The translations under genes were made by a program, and so were the position numbers. From Climacteris rufus (taxonomy: Eukaryota > Chordata > Aves > Passeriformes > Climacteridae), in contig VZRZ01008256.1 of assembly GCA_013398175.1 (NCBI GenBank), positions 124,001-188,000 of the forward strand: a stretch of 64,000 nt of DNA, given 5' to 3'. Below are positions 23,401-37,080 of the stretch, piece after piece. The notes below the pieces were generated by a model that ran no database searches, was not told where the DNA came from, and saw nothing but the letters and a program-made list of their open reading frames with translations. How positions within the stretch are numbered: the stretch's first letter is position 1; each line of letters begins with the position of its first letter.

Positions 23401-25974
23401 AGTGATCCTTTTTTCGATTTTTCCCAGAGTGGAAATACAACCCTTCTTCTGATACTTTGATACTAAAAATTTTGCTTTTACCAGGCTAGAACTGTAGTTG
23501 CCCAAACTGTTTCAATCACTAAACTGCAAAAGTTAGCCCTGTTAGTAGTATAACCTTTGCACTCACTGCTAAGTCAAGGAGCACAGTGAAAGAAGATGGA
23601 GTTATTATTGCTGAAGAGGTTTTCAGAAAGCTGTAGTCCATAGAAATTCTCTGACAACCTACTGGCAAAGTAAAGCAATCAGTTTAGGTCATGTTTTTTA
23701 GACTAGGTCAGGTACCTTGCTTACCCCATTTCATTACTTGCAACAAACAGTTTGCTTCCAAAATTAGGTATGTTGAAATCTTACAGCGAAAGAACTGTAA
23801 GAGCTATTTGGGTTACATACATTGAAGCATGAGAATTAATTATCAAAAAGGAAACCATTCTCTGTTCACAGACTATCTGCTATGATGATGTTCCTCTAGA
23901 TAACGAAGCAAAGAGTGATGCATAATTAGGCATCTTCTATGAGCTATTAATCAAACAAGAACACCAGGTTTTATCATGGATAGATGATCTGCTTTGCACT
24001 TTTTATTTAAAACAAAAAAAGAATAAATGAATGAGCTGCTGCATAAATCAAGCTTTGAAAGAGAAGACATTGAGTTCTTTCTTTTCTTTGTTATGTTTTT
24101 CTCCCTTTGTTTTAAACATTGAATTAACCTGTCTTTTCCTATCTCTCAGTTGTCACAACTGTTCTGCAGTATCACTAGTGCTCTTCACATCCTCCTCAGT
24201 CTGGCAGGTTGCCTCATTAAGGATAAGAAAGAGAAGACATATTGAATTTTAAATTAACATCTCAGACCTAAAGTTCATTTGATTAAATAAAGAAATATTA
24301 TATTGAATATTAACTAGCAGAGTCAAGCTCCTAGCTTTCATACAATGGGGTTAGGCTCAGACTACGCCCATACATTTCTATACATCTTATTTTGAATACT
24401 CCTCTATCACGGCTGGAATGCTGGAAACGCAGAAAGAAAGAGCCAGAGCCAGCTGTGTTCAGGTTCAGAGGAAAGACAGGAAGGGGCAAGACCCACCTTC
24501 TTTAATTCTTATATACACTTTTAGAAATCACTATTCATTGGAGGAAATCAGTCCTTCCTCCTTCAATTACAGTGGTCAAGGGGAATGTCCATCAAGGGTC
24601 TGTGTCCATGGGAAAGGAATGCAATAACAAGATAATTCTACAATAACATGGCTATGTTTACAGAACAATAACCTTGAGAACTAGCTAGTATGGAACTAGC
24701 TATTTTTAACAGCAAAAGTAAGGCAACACTCCTCCAATCACTTTCCCTCACCCAAACTGCTGTCTGTCTTGCAACATCAAAAGACAGAGCATGTGATATA
24801 GGATATAACCTAGTATTATTTACTTTACATGTTAACAAAGTTTATGGTAATACAGTCATCTCTGGATACAAAGAACAGGAATAGCATGAACTGTTCTAAA
24901 TCTCTCTGGAAAACTGAGCCTTAGGCTTGTTCCACCTTTCTATAGACAGCCACATGAATCCACATGCAAACACAACACTTGTTACATCTGACCTTTACTT
25001 GTAACACAGTATTGTCCTAGTGATCTTTTCTAATCTTTCATAAGTAAAGGATTACCAGACTAGCTGGTATCAAGCGAGAAATAAATCATTGCCATGAACA
25101 TGTCTTATTGCTCTTAGTGTAAAGCTATCTCAAAACTGGGATGGTTGTATTTCCTTTACAGCATTTTACCAATCCTTAAAGATGGACAAAATGCTGTAAT
25201 TCTGAACACAATTTCCACATCTTTATTACTGTTCAAAGTATATAGAGGACATAACTTCTGTATTTCATATTTCCTTGACATTTTCTTGACATATAAAAAA
25301 TCACCATTTAAATCTATAATAGAAATACCTGCATAGAAAATCCAAAGATTGCCTCATTTTCATTTTAAAGCACTTCTTACTGAGTATTCAGTAGACTGTC
25401 AATATCTTGGCTGATCCAAAAAGGCCCACTGGTCCTGACCAGAACTATATGAATCGTCCTCTCACCACCAGCTTTTCCCTGAACTGGAAATGTGGTTCAC
25501 ACACAGTGTGTCACTTACACCCCCCTCCAATTTTTTGCTGGTGTGAGGTTTCCCAACTTTAGCAAAGCAAGTCTGTTTTTTTAAAGAAAAGGTGCAACAA
25601 AAGGGGTGGGAAAGTTCCTGACATTCACTGCAAACATTTCTTTTTAATCTTTGTGTCTTCTTCACTCTAGGTTGAAAACCAGCCATGTGAAGATTTACTG
25701 TAGTAAGCAATTAAGTGCAATGCAAAAATAAATCAAGGCAGAAAATACTGTCCCTGCAAAAACTTTTCATTGTGTGAGACATATATCAAGAGTTGTACTG
25801 TGCTACCTACAGATAACCTCTTCCAGCTACTCAGAATCACACCAGCAGCCCTATCTTTCCAACAATCAACTTACTCATCTCTATGGCAGCCCCAGCAAGG
25901 ACTTTCCTGGGAAAAACAAAAGTATTTTTGCATTTTAGCTGTAGTTTGATCTGTAGAGTTGCTAGGCTTTTCAC
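20431..25974 (-). other. GALNTL6-like upstream intron, unremarkable stretch
   Basis: AT-rich intron with no recognised gene. A block near 24410-24620 is slightly GC-richer and may be an old LTR piece, but I cannot support a call. The hairpin at 21025-21050 is the only structure noted. Confidence 0.5.
21025..21050. repeat. 9 bp perfect palindromic stem, 8 bp loop
   Basis: TTGGGGGAC at 21025-21033 pairs exactly with GTCCCCCAA at 21042-21050 around CTATAATT. A GC-rich hairpin in AT-rich DNA. No poly-T follows in a way that suggests a Pol III or bacterial-type terminator. Function unknown. Confidence 0.7.
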
Positions 25975-26066
25975 AGAATCACTAGGTTGGAAGAGACCTT
26001 CAAGATCATTGAGTCCAACCCATGCCCTAACACCTCCACTAATCTATGGCACCAAATGCTTTTCCC
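25975..26066 (-). mobile_element. CR1 3'-end fragment, minus orientation
   Basis: CACAGAATCACTAGGTTGGA, followed by GAGACCTTCAAGATCATTGA and GTCCAACCCATG, is the reverse complement of the highly conserved CR1 3' terminus. It is a short, recent-looking 5'-truncated copy of about 90 bp. Confidence 0.9.
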
Positions 26067-29000
26067 ATGGAAAGATTGCAATTGCACTTCTTCAGGTTTT
26101 CTTCAGGTTTTGTTTGATTTTTTATAAATTATTCCCTGAGGTTTATTTCTTTTCTGCTTCTTGTGAGGGCATAGCTTAGGCCCAAGTAGAACAGGTAGGA
26201 ACCAAACGAATAGGTATAGGAAAAAGCAGGTACAAGCAAACACAGAAACTGCCACCACTGACCCACGTACTAGTTTTGTAACTGTTTTAATTTAGTTATT
26301 TTTTTTAGAAACTAATGAAAAATTGAAAAAAAATTATATTTGGCTAAATTTTCTGATTAGCTAAGACATTCCTAGATCTATTTATCATCATCGTATGCTT
26401 ATCATCATTTTATGCTTATTAGATGCTTATCAGATTCTGGAAAGTAAACTGTGACGGCACTTGTACACCAAGAAACATGTTTGGCTTAATTGCAAATCTA
26501 CCTGAGAGCTTTGTAAGTCTTTCTAGAGTTGTGTTTCTGTGTTCATATTTTCTTGGAAGCAGTTGAAAGGAAATAAGAGCAACAGAAAAATAAAAAGGGA
26601 GTTAATAAAACTTACAGTGGGAAAAGCTGAATACAGGAACACTATAAAACCCAGAACAACAGATAGTACATAAGTAAAAGGTAAAATAACTACCAGCATT
26701 CTGATATGGATACGACTTCTATTCGTACCAGAATATCATTCTGCTGTATTGTTGGGTTTTTACTCTGCTGTAAAGGGTATGCTGTATTTGAGCAATACCT
26801 TGTAATTTGATTTACTTTGCAGCTTGGAGCCAAAGGGAAAATATTTAAAACTCAGACAAAATAACCTGATTTCTAAATGAACAGCTGGAGATGTTTGGAA
26901 GAAAGATAAAACATGCTACCTGGTTTCTTTCACTGACACACGTCCACTGTGGCAAGAGGAAATTCTCTTTAGGATAAGAGATTCCCTTAACAGGAAATTT
27001 CCCTTGGTATGAAGGTGGTGTGCTCCATCTATTAAGATTACCAGACAACTTTTTAAAGCAAGAGCTTTACACAAGTGTAAATTTAAGTTCTAAGGGAATT
27101 AAGGATTGAAGGGCTCATTTATATTGTGGCTCTGTGGACCTCTCAGCATAGCATGGTCAAGCGCTAGCTATAGGCCTCAGTTTTTGTAAAAAAATCAAAC
27201 ACTCAGGATATGGGACTTGTTCTGTGTCTTGAACTTACTCTATCTTGATTTGCTGTATTTAAAAATACATAAGGAACATAGACCATACCAGCAACTTGCT
27301 TAAAGAGCTGATGATTATTGTCTAGCTTTCCCTAGTTGTAATACCACAATTACTGGTGGGAAATTGGCTGCTGCTCATTCCCTGTTTCTAAGCTTTAGTT
27401 ACATCATCAGATTTTATTTTCCATTGCATTTTGTTTAGCTTTGTGTAGTTGCATGGTTCTCTGCCTAAAATGAAATCATAGCATCTAGAGGAGAAGTAGA
27501 AAACCTAAGTAATCAAACCTGAAAGGAATAAACCCTCATCCTCTACTTACTCCTGGGGGCAAAGAACTCAACCCAATGGAGCAACACATAGGGAAGGTAA
27601 GCATATCACCAGAGAAAAGGGTAGATAAAAAGATGCTGGCTTAAAACTATTTTAATTACATCATTAATAAGAACAAGGAATAATTAGATAATTTGCATAA
27701 GTATAAATACAATTTAAATTGCCTTAAATTAACTGACTGTGATATCTTGATTAGACAACTAAAACATTTTATCAACCGTACATTTTAAATCTTGGATACA
27801 AATGTGTACTCTTTTGTTTAATCAAAAATGTATATAAATTGTATATATAACAGCACACTTACATCATGCTTTTGGAAGGATCTCTATGAACGTGAGAAAA
27901 TAAAAAATACTTCCATTTCCTTTGAACATGTCCTAGAAACTTTTCATAATGTCTTGTTTCAATAACCCTACTGTGTGTTTCGTTTAGCAACTACTCCAGC
28001 AAAACTCTGCAGAATACCTTGAAAGCAACTAAGTCAGCAAGGCCAGTATTTCATCTATTCATCAATGTCAATATTGTTTTCACTTTTAAGGCCCTTTTCA
28101 GCCTCCAAATACCAGAGCTATCTGTTTCATCAGACAACAGTTTACCATGGGACTTAGGGCTTGTTAATGTAATGATTCAGTATCTGCCACAAGACTGAAG
28201 AAGCTTTACACACACAAGCGATTGCTTTATACATCTATCAAGTTTATGAAAATGCATTTTGTTTTAAGCCAAGATCTTCTGAAAAGGACTTTCATATAAC
28301 ACAGACAATTTGTGAAGTATACAGGGAAAACTTCAGCATATATGAAAGAACAGGACGTAGAATTTATAATCCATCTCCATATTTGACAGCTCAGATGAGC
28401 TTCACTAAACCTCAGCTAGCCAGGTACAAACTTTGTGAGAGCTGGTACTCACCAGTGCTGCTAAGGGACTCTGGGACCCCGGTTCAGTCATTTCACTTTT
28501 CCTGGGTCTCATTTCTGGGGAATGTGAAGGGCTCAAGGTCACTGCCAAGAAGAGCTCTAAGAACTGCTGGCAAAGCAGGGAAATTTCTGACTCCAATGAA
28601 CCAGTGTAGTCTAAGGACTGCATAGGGCAGCACTAGGTATTTAAGACGTTGACCCCAAGTAGCAATACAAGACATTCTACCTCTGTGTGTATGCACATGA
28701 GAATGTGAGGTGGCAGCAGATGGGAAATTCACACACTGTGAAGCTCCTGTCTCACTCTGGTTAGACCACGAAAGTGAACGAATTACCATCTCAGGTGGCT
28801 AAAGCGGAGAACAAGTACTTCAACTCAAACTTAGGGATATTTATTTTGTAGCAGTCATTTTAATACCATGATTGAGTTTTTATAAGTATTTCTGCTCGCT
28901 GTGGAATTTTCACCATATTAATTGTTAGGCTACAGAAATTTTCGCTTCTTTTGTCAATGAAGCCCTGTTTGTTTGTTTGTCCCAAATTTCACCTATATTT

Positions 29001-32000
29001 TGAACTCATCTGTGGAGAATAACTGGAACTCTGAATCTATTGTATGCTTCTGATTAATTTAGTTTTGTTTTTCTATAGGTTTCACATTTCTTCTTAGTCT
29101 CTCTTCCTGGGCAAAAACGGATCCATTGCAAAAAAAAATGGAGAAGGATTCTTAAAGTCAGATAATTATGTATTCATACATTGTCACACACTCCAAATTA
29201 TTGCCATTAGAGTTATGGTTACATGAAATTAAAGAATAAAATTAGATTGTGGGCACTGTTTTAGGGAAAAAGACAGACATTTGTTATTTTTCATTATTAT
29301 AATCTAAAGTTAATTTTCCTTTCATATTTATGAGTGAAAAGGTAAAAAATGGAGACTGTAGTATGAATGTAGTAAGAATATAGTAAGAATGCCTTAGTAA
29401 AAATGGAGAATGGTTACTACTGGTAACTTTGTGAAACAGCTATTCGGCACTGGAATGACATTATGTATTTCATGTCATGTAAGACCTACTAAAATGTCTA
29501 AACTAAAAAGTGTCTGTAGGACTTTTTTTTCTTTTTAATATGTTATAATACTGCCACATGCACTTTTAAACATCCAATTAATTTTTATGAATGTTCTGAA
29601 TTTTTTTCCTGAAAACAAACCCAAAGTGAACATATGTGGTTTTAAAAATTGTTACCTTGCACTAAATTTCTCCTGGAAAACTACAGCCAATACAGCAAAG
29701 CGCAAATAGTCATCTGATTCCCAGTGCCATTTCTCTCAGATTTTTCTGTCATCAGTTATGAAAATTCTGTGTAAAAAGCTATTTGTTCCTTTGTTTTCTT
29801 TCTGTTATACATCTCAGTTTGAAACAACACAGCATATGACCAATCATAAGTACGTGTATCTAGGCTTTGGATATTTCTTTTTAATTTTTTTTTTCTGTAT
29901 CACTGATTATATTTCCTAATTTTTCATGTCATCTTAATGACTTGCCTTCTACCTGGTTGCTGCATTTTCCCCTGTGACTGTTTTTGAATCCAAGCTGTCT
30001 GCAGGACAATGTACAGTTGGAAAACTGCGACTGCTGTTACCACAGATCAACGCTTACAGGAAGCATGGAATGGTATGTCCTGAGGCAACAACTAAATTAC
30101 TGTCTTTTAGAACAGAATATTTCTCCCTAAGTATAATCTAGGTCCTATAAACATTCTTGCTGAAGGGAAATTGCAAAGACTGCTTTCAAAAAGACCTCAC
30201 TGAAAGATTCATGTTCTTTTTACTTTCACCATTCATCTGCACAATGATAACTTATGAAGATATGCTTTAGCAACAATTTCTCACATTAAAACCTTCAGAC
30301 AGCTATGAATTGCACACATTAGGCAGGAAGATTTTTCTACATAATGTAAAATTTTCACAGTTCAGCCACCTGTTGCAGAGCACTAGGAAAAGTGATGTCA
30401 TTTATTTAATGACTTTGCCTTTTTATCTGAAGTGGGAGTAATTAATGGTAGTCAGTCAGGTGCTTTTAGAAAAATTTCCTTGTTTACATTTAACAATATG
30501 GCTAAACTAAATACAGAAGATCCTTTAACAGACAATAATCATGCCAGATTAACTAATTTTAAAGTAATAGCCAGAATGCTAAAGCTCTTCAAGCATTGAT
30601 CAGTCCTTGGTAACAATGAGAGATAAGTATTTAAATACTTCAAAAACTCTCATTAATAACAAAAAAAAGCATAATAGGTAAAAATATTCTGACCTCACTT
30701 CCTGCTATTTTTCTTCAGCAAGTTCATTTGTAAAAGCTACCTGAAAAATGGAATTTGCTATCATTAGTGAGCAATATTTATCACGGTACAATGACTTAAG
30801 AGCAGTGCATGAGTCCTTACTAATTAAAGTACTGTAACTCAGATCAGGAGGAAAGTGGTGAGCAAACCCAGAAATTTGAATATTGCTATTATTTTGATTG
30901 CATTATGACATTCTGAATAATCTATGCTTTAGAATTATCTACCTTTATGAACAAAACATTTTGATCATTGGCAGTTACAAAAAATCTCATGTTCCTTCAC
31001 ATGCAAACTGCTTTGCATTTTTTTTAAAACTACTTTGTAGGTAACAAGTAGAAATAAAGCTTGCACAGCAACAGCTTCAGACAGATGAAGACAATGAGGA
31101 CATCTTACATTCAGAAATGTTCAGAATGTTCATCATGTTCAGAAAAGGCTTTGTAATTTTTCAAATAAGCTTGTAAATGTTACTGGATAATACAATCCAG
31201 TAACACTAATAATATGGAAGCAGTTCATCACTGGCAAAAAGTACAGAAAGAGAAGTGACCCATGATCTTCACAAATCTCAAAAGAACATTAATCTGCACA
31301 TCCCAAGCAAAATCTGAGAAGATGCTCTTCATTAGAAGTGATAATTATCAGTCCATGACTCATGACATTCAGAATTTATAATCAGCTTCCAAGCTAGCTG
31401 CATGTGTTATTGTGATTATTGTCACTCTGATTGACACTGTGAAAATGTTTCTCTGGAACTGTTTACAGATTGTTAAAATATCAGCCAGTAAAGCATATTT
31501 TGTTGGCACTTACTCAGTGGTAAAAACAGGGGGAAAGGGTGGAAAATTAATAGGAATACTTCCTTTTCCTCTGACTGACCATAACCAAATGTGGTGACCA
31601 AAAACTATTCAGCAGGTTTTGAGACAAAGTTGAACAAAATGGTACATGGCTGCATGTCATATGCCACAGAAAGGATGTTTTTATAGCCTCTGATACTTAA
31701 AGTGCAGGACTATACATTTTACCTCTGCTTTAACACAGGTTAAACTAAAACTACATATACGCATTGAAGAAACTCTTTGGTCAGAAGTTAGTGTACTGTA
31801 AGCAAAGTTGTCTCAATATCTGTACAAATTAAAAATTTGATCCAACAGCTTTAACTGTGACAAAGTTCCCATTGATGTACCTAATGTAGTACAAGGCAAT
31901 TTAAGTAGTAAAATGACTTTTGTCATTAGGCACTATTAGACTTGAAAAACCAGTAAGCTCTTCTGGCCAATTCAGCCTTCGTAAAGTAATTACCATGTTA

Positions 32001-35000
32001 TATCAGCATTTGTGGCTCACTTAAGATCAGGTTGCTGAAAGTCAGATTGTGTGGAGGCTGACTCCAATTCTGGTCCATCCCACCCTCTTCCCTATTTTGA
32101 GCCACCCTTCTGCAGCTCCTATGTGGGTAGGTAGAAACCAGAGCCCAGGGAGCAGTAGGTACACATCCATGTAGTGAAATCAGGATAAAGTCAACCATGC
32201 ATTGATGTTTTTATGAGTCTGGGGATGCCTGAAATTCTGCAGTCTATTTGAAGGTGAACTGACTGTGGCTGGCTGTGAAGGCTGAATCTGAGATCACAGT
32301 GAGTCTAGCAAATGAAAGTAGTTTTACATAATAAAAATTCCAGTGGTTATTATTTCTGAACATTGGTCCATGAAGAATTCTAAATATCAATATGGATTTG
32401 AATTTTTCATTGTTCATCCTGCCAGAAAAAACAAGTAAACATATAAAGTAGTACTCCAAGTCTGAAGTGAACTAAGCTTAATGAAGATAGAATCTGGTTC
32501 ACTTTATGACAGTTTAGATTGGTTTCCCAAATTACTGATGTCTGTTGATGAAAACTCGTGAGTCTAATGATTTGAGGCACAACCTTCACTATCATATTAT
32601 GCCTTATGCATTAGAAAGTCACTTTTGGAAAGAAGGATCAGAATAAGAAAAAAAAAGTAAAATAATAATAAATCTTGGCACTGATACAGTGCATATAATA
32701 AAGGGATTTAAAACAGAGGCATTACCCATTAAAAATTCAATCATAATGCAGCTACTTAAGCACTGATGTGGTAGGTACTTATTCATGCTCTAGGGCCAAA
32801 TACTGATTTATCTACAAATTTGACCGTGCAAAATTTTCTTTTTTATGTGGGCTCTTTTGGTATGTGATTTGGAGCTTATTTCAGCACAAATCTGCAAAGT
32901 TTTCTACAGAGACTCACTTTTTTTTTTCCTCCCCCTCCCCCCTATATATTTAGTTCCATAATGAAGTGTTTCTCTTTTCATATTTGCAAAATGAGACTGG
33001 TTTGTGCACTGAACAAATGCAGTTGATAACTTCAGTCATTATATGAGTCTGAAAGAGGAAGACTTAGATCCTAGAGGACAGAGATCTATGATATTTGAGC
33101 TGCCTATAAGGATGTTTGAGTTAGATATAAGAAAAGAAAATGATGATAATTGTAATGGTGTTTGTAATGAACATAAATTCTTACATACTCCATAATAATA
33201 GCAGAAGATATTAATCACTTCAGGGAATACTACATTTATCCCAGCAGCATTGCCTTGCATTGAGTTAAAATGCCCAAACCTTATAAACTTCAAAGTCTGA
33301 AAAATGTCTTAAGTAGCTTGTACATATTATGCACAGAATATTAAAAATAAGGGAATGTGTGAGCTAGAAGCTTTAGCAGCACATTACCTTGGGATTCACA
33401 AAAAGTTCAGTGGTTTTCCCTTGCTAATTTAAACCTTTACACTTTGTCACATCACCATATTCACACTCTGTACTGTAGATCTCACACAATCATCTACATG
33501 CTCACTTGTGTACTAGAACACTACAAATTGTGTCCAACTACACCTAACAATGACTTACGAGTGATGAATAAAATGCTCATTTACAAGAAAGACAGAGTAT
33601 ATTAAATATTTTCCATTCTCAAAATGCTTGGAAAATATGACATGAGCTTGCAGGCTCATCTAAGTTGAGACAACCATGAAGAGATTTAATGCTGCAGATA
33701 TTTATGTTCAATCTTTGCTTTAGTAAACTGGACAGTCTCATTCAGGTAAATGGGACTTTATTGTTTAAAGTTAAAATGCTTTTTATAAGCTCCCAGTCAG
33801 TGCTAGGACTAAGAAAACAAACAAAAATCAAACCCAATGTTAAGATTTCAGATATATTCTTTAAACATTTTTATTCAAGATAGCTGAAGAATTTCATAGT
33901 CTACTGCTCAGGTGAGTGATTAGAGAACAGGCTGATAGGAACTTGAGTCAGATATTGATTGAATATCATGAGAAATCAATTCTGAGAAACTCTTTCGGTA
34001 TATTTATAAAAGAATTGGTAATTTAAAATATGTAGCATACACAATGTCAGGAACTATTAATGCTATTCCAAAAGAACAGAGATACAGTTTAATTCCTAAT
34101 TTATGAGTAGAAGACTCCTGAGAAGATGAGAGAAAGTTTCACCAAGTTCCTACCAACAACTGTGTTATGCTAAGGCAGGAGTCTGAAAATGCGAGACACA
34201 AAAGAGAGTAGATAAAACCCAAAAACAAGAAAGAGGAAGAATATGGTTTAAACTGTTGGTGATGGTAGTTTCCTTTTCTTTCATTCTCTTCATGTAAATT
34301 CTTTTAAACAGTACACAGGTAATTTAGTTATCTAATGCCAGTCATGGCAAGAGACTCTGATGCTTTAGGAAAATTATGTTTACATGAGAATTACTAACAT
34401 CAGTGTTATGTATCCGTGACAGACTAAGAGTACAGGGGAAATAGGTTTGCAGTACACATCACATCTTTCATTAAAGTAGGTGATATAACAAATATAGCTT
34501 TTCTTTTTTAAATTACATCATCAGGTATAATAGAAGATGTTACATAAATAAATATTAATAAAAATAATCTCACTTTAAGGAAGTGAGTGGGATGAATTCA
34601 AGTTAGCAGTCTGTAATTTGAAGTGATATATGTCCAAGACCTTAGCAACATGTATTTGCAAAAAAAAAAAATATTCCTAGGTTTCAAAGACTTCAAAATA
34701 CTGTAATTTTAATTTCTTAGGTAACATAGTCATTTTGTAGTTACACAAACATTGATGACCCTTCTTCCGCACCTTTGAAGCAGCACATCTTAGCTTTCTT
34801 TGCGCTTGTCATTGTAACAGCATTTTCAAAGTTGTTCCACCTCCCAACTAACTGGAAATAAATGAAATTCAGCATCTTGCTATATAAACCATATCTGATG
34901 TGAATGTTTACACACGTTACAAGCTACTGAAATCACTACTTAAATCCTACCCTCACAGCATTTTTTAAAGAAACAAGACAAAATACTAGGAAATAGCATA

Positions 35001-35005
35001 ATTAC
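26067..35005 (-). other. GALNTL6-like upstream intron, unremarkable stretch
   Basis: About 9 kb of AT-rich intron. There are homopolymer runs (29520, 32921) and a GTTT run near 28970. A GC-richer patch at about 28400-28790 is open on both strands but resembles nothing I know. No repeat or exon recognised. Confidence 0.5.
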
Positions 35006-35109
35006 AAAAAAAAAAAAAAAAAAAAAANNNNNNNNNNNNNNNNNNNNNNNNNNNNNNNNNNNNNNNNNNNNNNNNNNNNNNNNAAAAAAAAAAAAAAACA
35101 GAAAGAAAA

Positions 35110-35153
<44 letters not shown>

Positions 35154-35160
35154 GAGAAAG
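35006..35160. other. Assembly gap (56 N) inside poly(A)
   Basis: N bases at 35028-35083 are bounded by at least 22 A on the left and 15 A on the right. A second A-run (about 35111-35145) and GAGAAAAAGAGAAAG follow. The gap most likely reflects sequencing failure across a long A-rich tract. A poly-Phe frame on the minus strand here is an artefact. True length is unknown. Confidence 0.95.
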
Positions 35161-36089
35161 ACAAGTTTGCCCCAAAGCTTATAGTAATTGGATATTATCA
35201 GATGTACTTAAAATGCAAATTGATTTGAAAACCAAATAAGAAGGTGGCTTTTGGGATTCACTTTGAACACTTAAGATTTACCCATGGGTGAAACTGAGTT
35301 TTAGTCCTCCAGCAATGGACCTCTCATAGAAAACATGAAGTTTCAACAATTTAGTCTAAGGACCATAATTTTCATAATTAGGGATTTTTTTTTCTAAAAC
35401 TGTAATGTCATGAAAATTCAATAACAACTGAATTCTTGGTAAGGCAGGAAGTTCTGGAATAATGCTGATAATGCCTATTCTACAAAAATAAATATCTTTT
35501 CTTTGCTTCAGTAGCACTAGTTTCCCTGTAATAATTATTTTTGACTGACCTTTAGGAAAGAGTTAATGTTTCAGAGCTTGTACTGCAGGCACTAACAGTC
35601 TGGGTTTCCCAGAAATGCTGAAGGAACTCAGCAGTGTTGAAATGTTTTGCCTTTTACTGAAAGACAGTTAACATTCAAGATCAATACTACCTATACTTTG
35701 CCGTCATAATTATTGCAGGCTGTCTTGAAAGACAAAAATCTAAAGTTTGCTTTGTTTCCTATTGAAGTTTTGTACTATGAATAACTATTAGAAATAAAAA
35801 TATATAACATTGTCTAAAATAGTATCACAACTACAATTCAAAAGTGAACTGTTTATAAAGCCCCAAAACTTAGATTCAGATTTTTAGCATACTTCAGCAC
35901 ATGCTTTACTAGTAAACAGCATTTAGAAAGAGTGAATGCTGCTCTCAAAATACTGACTGTTCACTAGAAGTATGTATTTACTTGGGGGTTAGATTATCAT
36001 GTTTTCTGACAGTCATAATTCTGCAAGTAAGAGTAGTAATTCCACCCTTGCCAGACACTATAAGGGGAATAAGTTATTATCAATCTGTT

Positions 36090-36935
36090 GATCTGGAGGG
36101 CAGAAAGGCTCTACAGAGAGATCTGTACACACTGGATTGATGGGCTGAGGACAATGGTATGAGGTTCAACAAGGCCAAGTGCCAGGTCCTGCCCTTGGGT
36201 CACAATAACCCTGGGCAGTGCTACAGGCTGAGGACAGAGTGGCTTGGCAGTTGTTCAGCAACGCGGGATTTGGTCCTGCCGGTTGACAGGTGGATATGAG
36301 CCAGCTGTGTGCCCAGGTGGCCAAGAAAGCCAATAGCATCTTGGTCTTTATCAAGAATACCGTGGCCAACAGGACCAGGGAAGTGATTGTCCCATCATAC
36401 TTGGCACTGGTGAGGCCGTACCTCAAATCCTGTGCTCGGCTTTGGACCACTCCATTAAAAAAGAACATTGAGGTGCTGGAGCCTGTCCAAAGAAGGGCAA
36501 GAAATCTGGTGAAGGGTCTAGAAAACAAGTCCTGTGAGGACCAGTTGAGGGAACTGGGGTTGTTTAGCCTGGAGAAAAGGAATTTTAGGGAGGACCCCAT
36601 TGTACTCTACAACTGCTTGAAAGGAGGTTGTAGTGAGGTAGGGTTTGGCCTCTTCTTCCATGTCTCAAGAGAAAGGAGAGGAAATGGTCTTAAGTGGCAC
36701 CAGGAAAGGTTCAGATTAGAGATTAGAAAAAAAGTTCACTGAAAGAGTGATTTGGCATTGGAATAAGTTGCTCAGGGAGATGGTGGAGTCACTGTCTCTG
36801 GAGGTGTTGAAGAGGCATCTGGATGTGGTACTTGGGAATATGGTTTAGGGGTGACTGTGGTGGTGCTGGGTTGGTGTTTGGACTAGATGATCTTGAAGAC
36901 CTCTTCCAACTTTGCCAATTCTGTAATTACGTGGG
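36090..36935 (+). mobile_element. CR1 LINE, 5'-truncated copy with open C-terminal frame
   Basis: CR1 3' part on the plus strand. It includes the GGTTCAACAAGGCCAAGTGC and GGCCAAGAAAGCCAATAGCA stretches, then GGGAACTGGGGTTGTTTAGC, and ends GATGATCTTGAAGACCTCTTCC. The frame at 36290-36742 stays open for about 150 codons over the end of ORF2, with typical segments such as LALVRPYLKSC and ELGLFSLEKR. The copy is therefore relatively young, although lacking most of its reverse transcriptase and all of its endonuclease. Antisense to the host gene. Confidence 0.92.
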
Positions 36936-37029
36936 TACTGAGTGAAACAACTCAAAAATATCTTACACTAAGCTACTTTGGGATGAGCAATGATAGCAAT
37001 GATTTAGACATACTTCCGGTCCTTCACAG

Positions 37030-37080
37030 TACCTCCCAAAGAATCACATTAGAAGAACTGGAAAGGACCTGCAGCCCAGT
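37030..37080 (-). mobile_element. Degenerate CR1 3'-end fragment, minus orientation
   Basis: AAAGAATCACATTAGAAGAA, then CTGGAAAGGACCT, resembles the reverse complement of the CR1 3' terminus. It lies about 100 bp from the 3' end of the plus-strand CR1, so the two are tail to tail. Short and diverged. Confidence 0.45.

Noticed and set aside
28383..28789. GC-richer patch with frames open on both strands
   Set aside because: Considered as a MIR-like or coding relic, but no core motif could be matched convincingly.
34940..35164. Minus-strand frame encoding poly-phenylalanine across the N gap
   Set aside because: It is only poly(T) and N translated; an assembly artefact.
36166..36600. 144-codon minus-strand frame
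   Set aside because: Antisense of the CR1 ORF2 end; a shadow of the transposon's coding strand.
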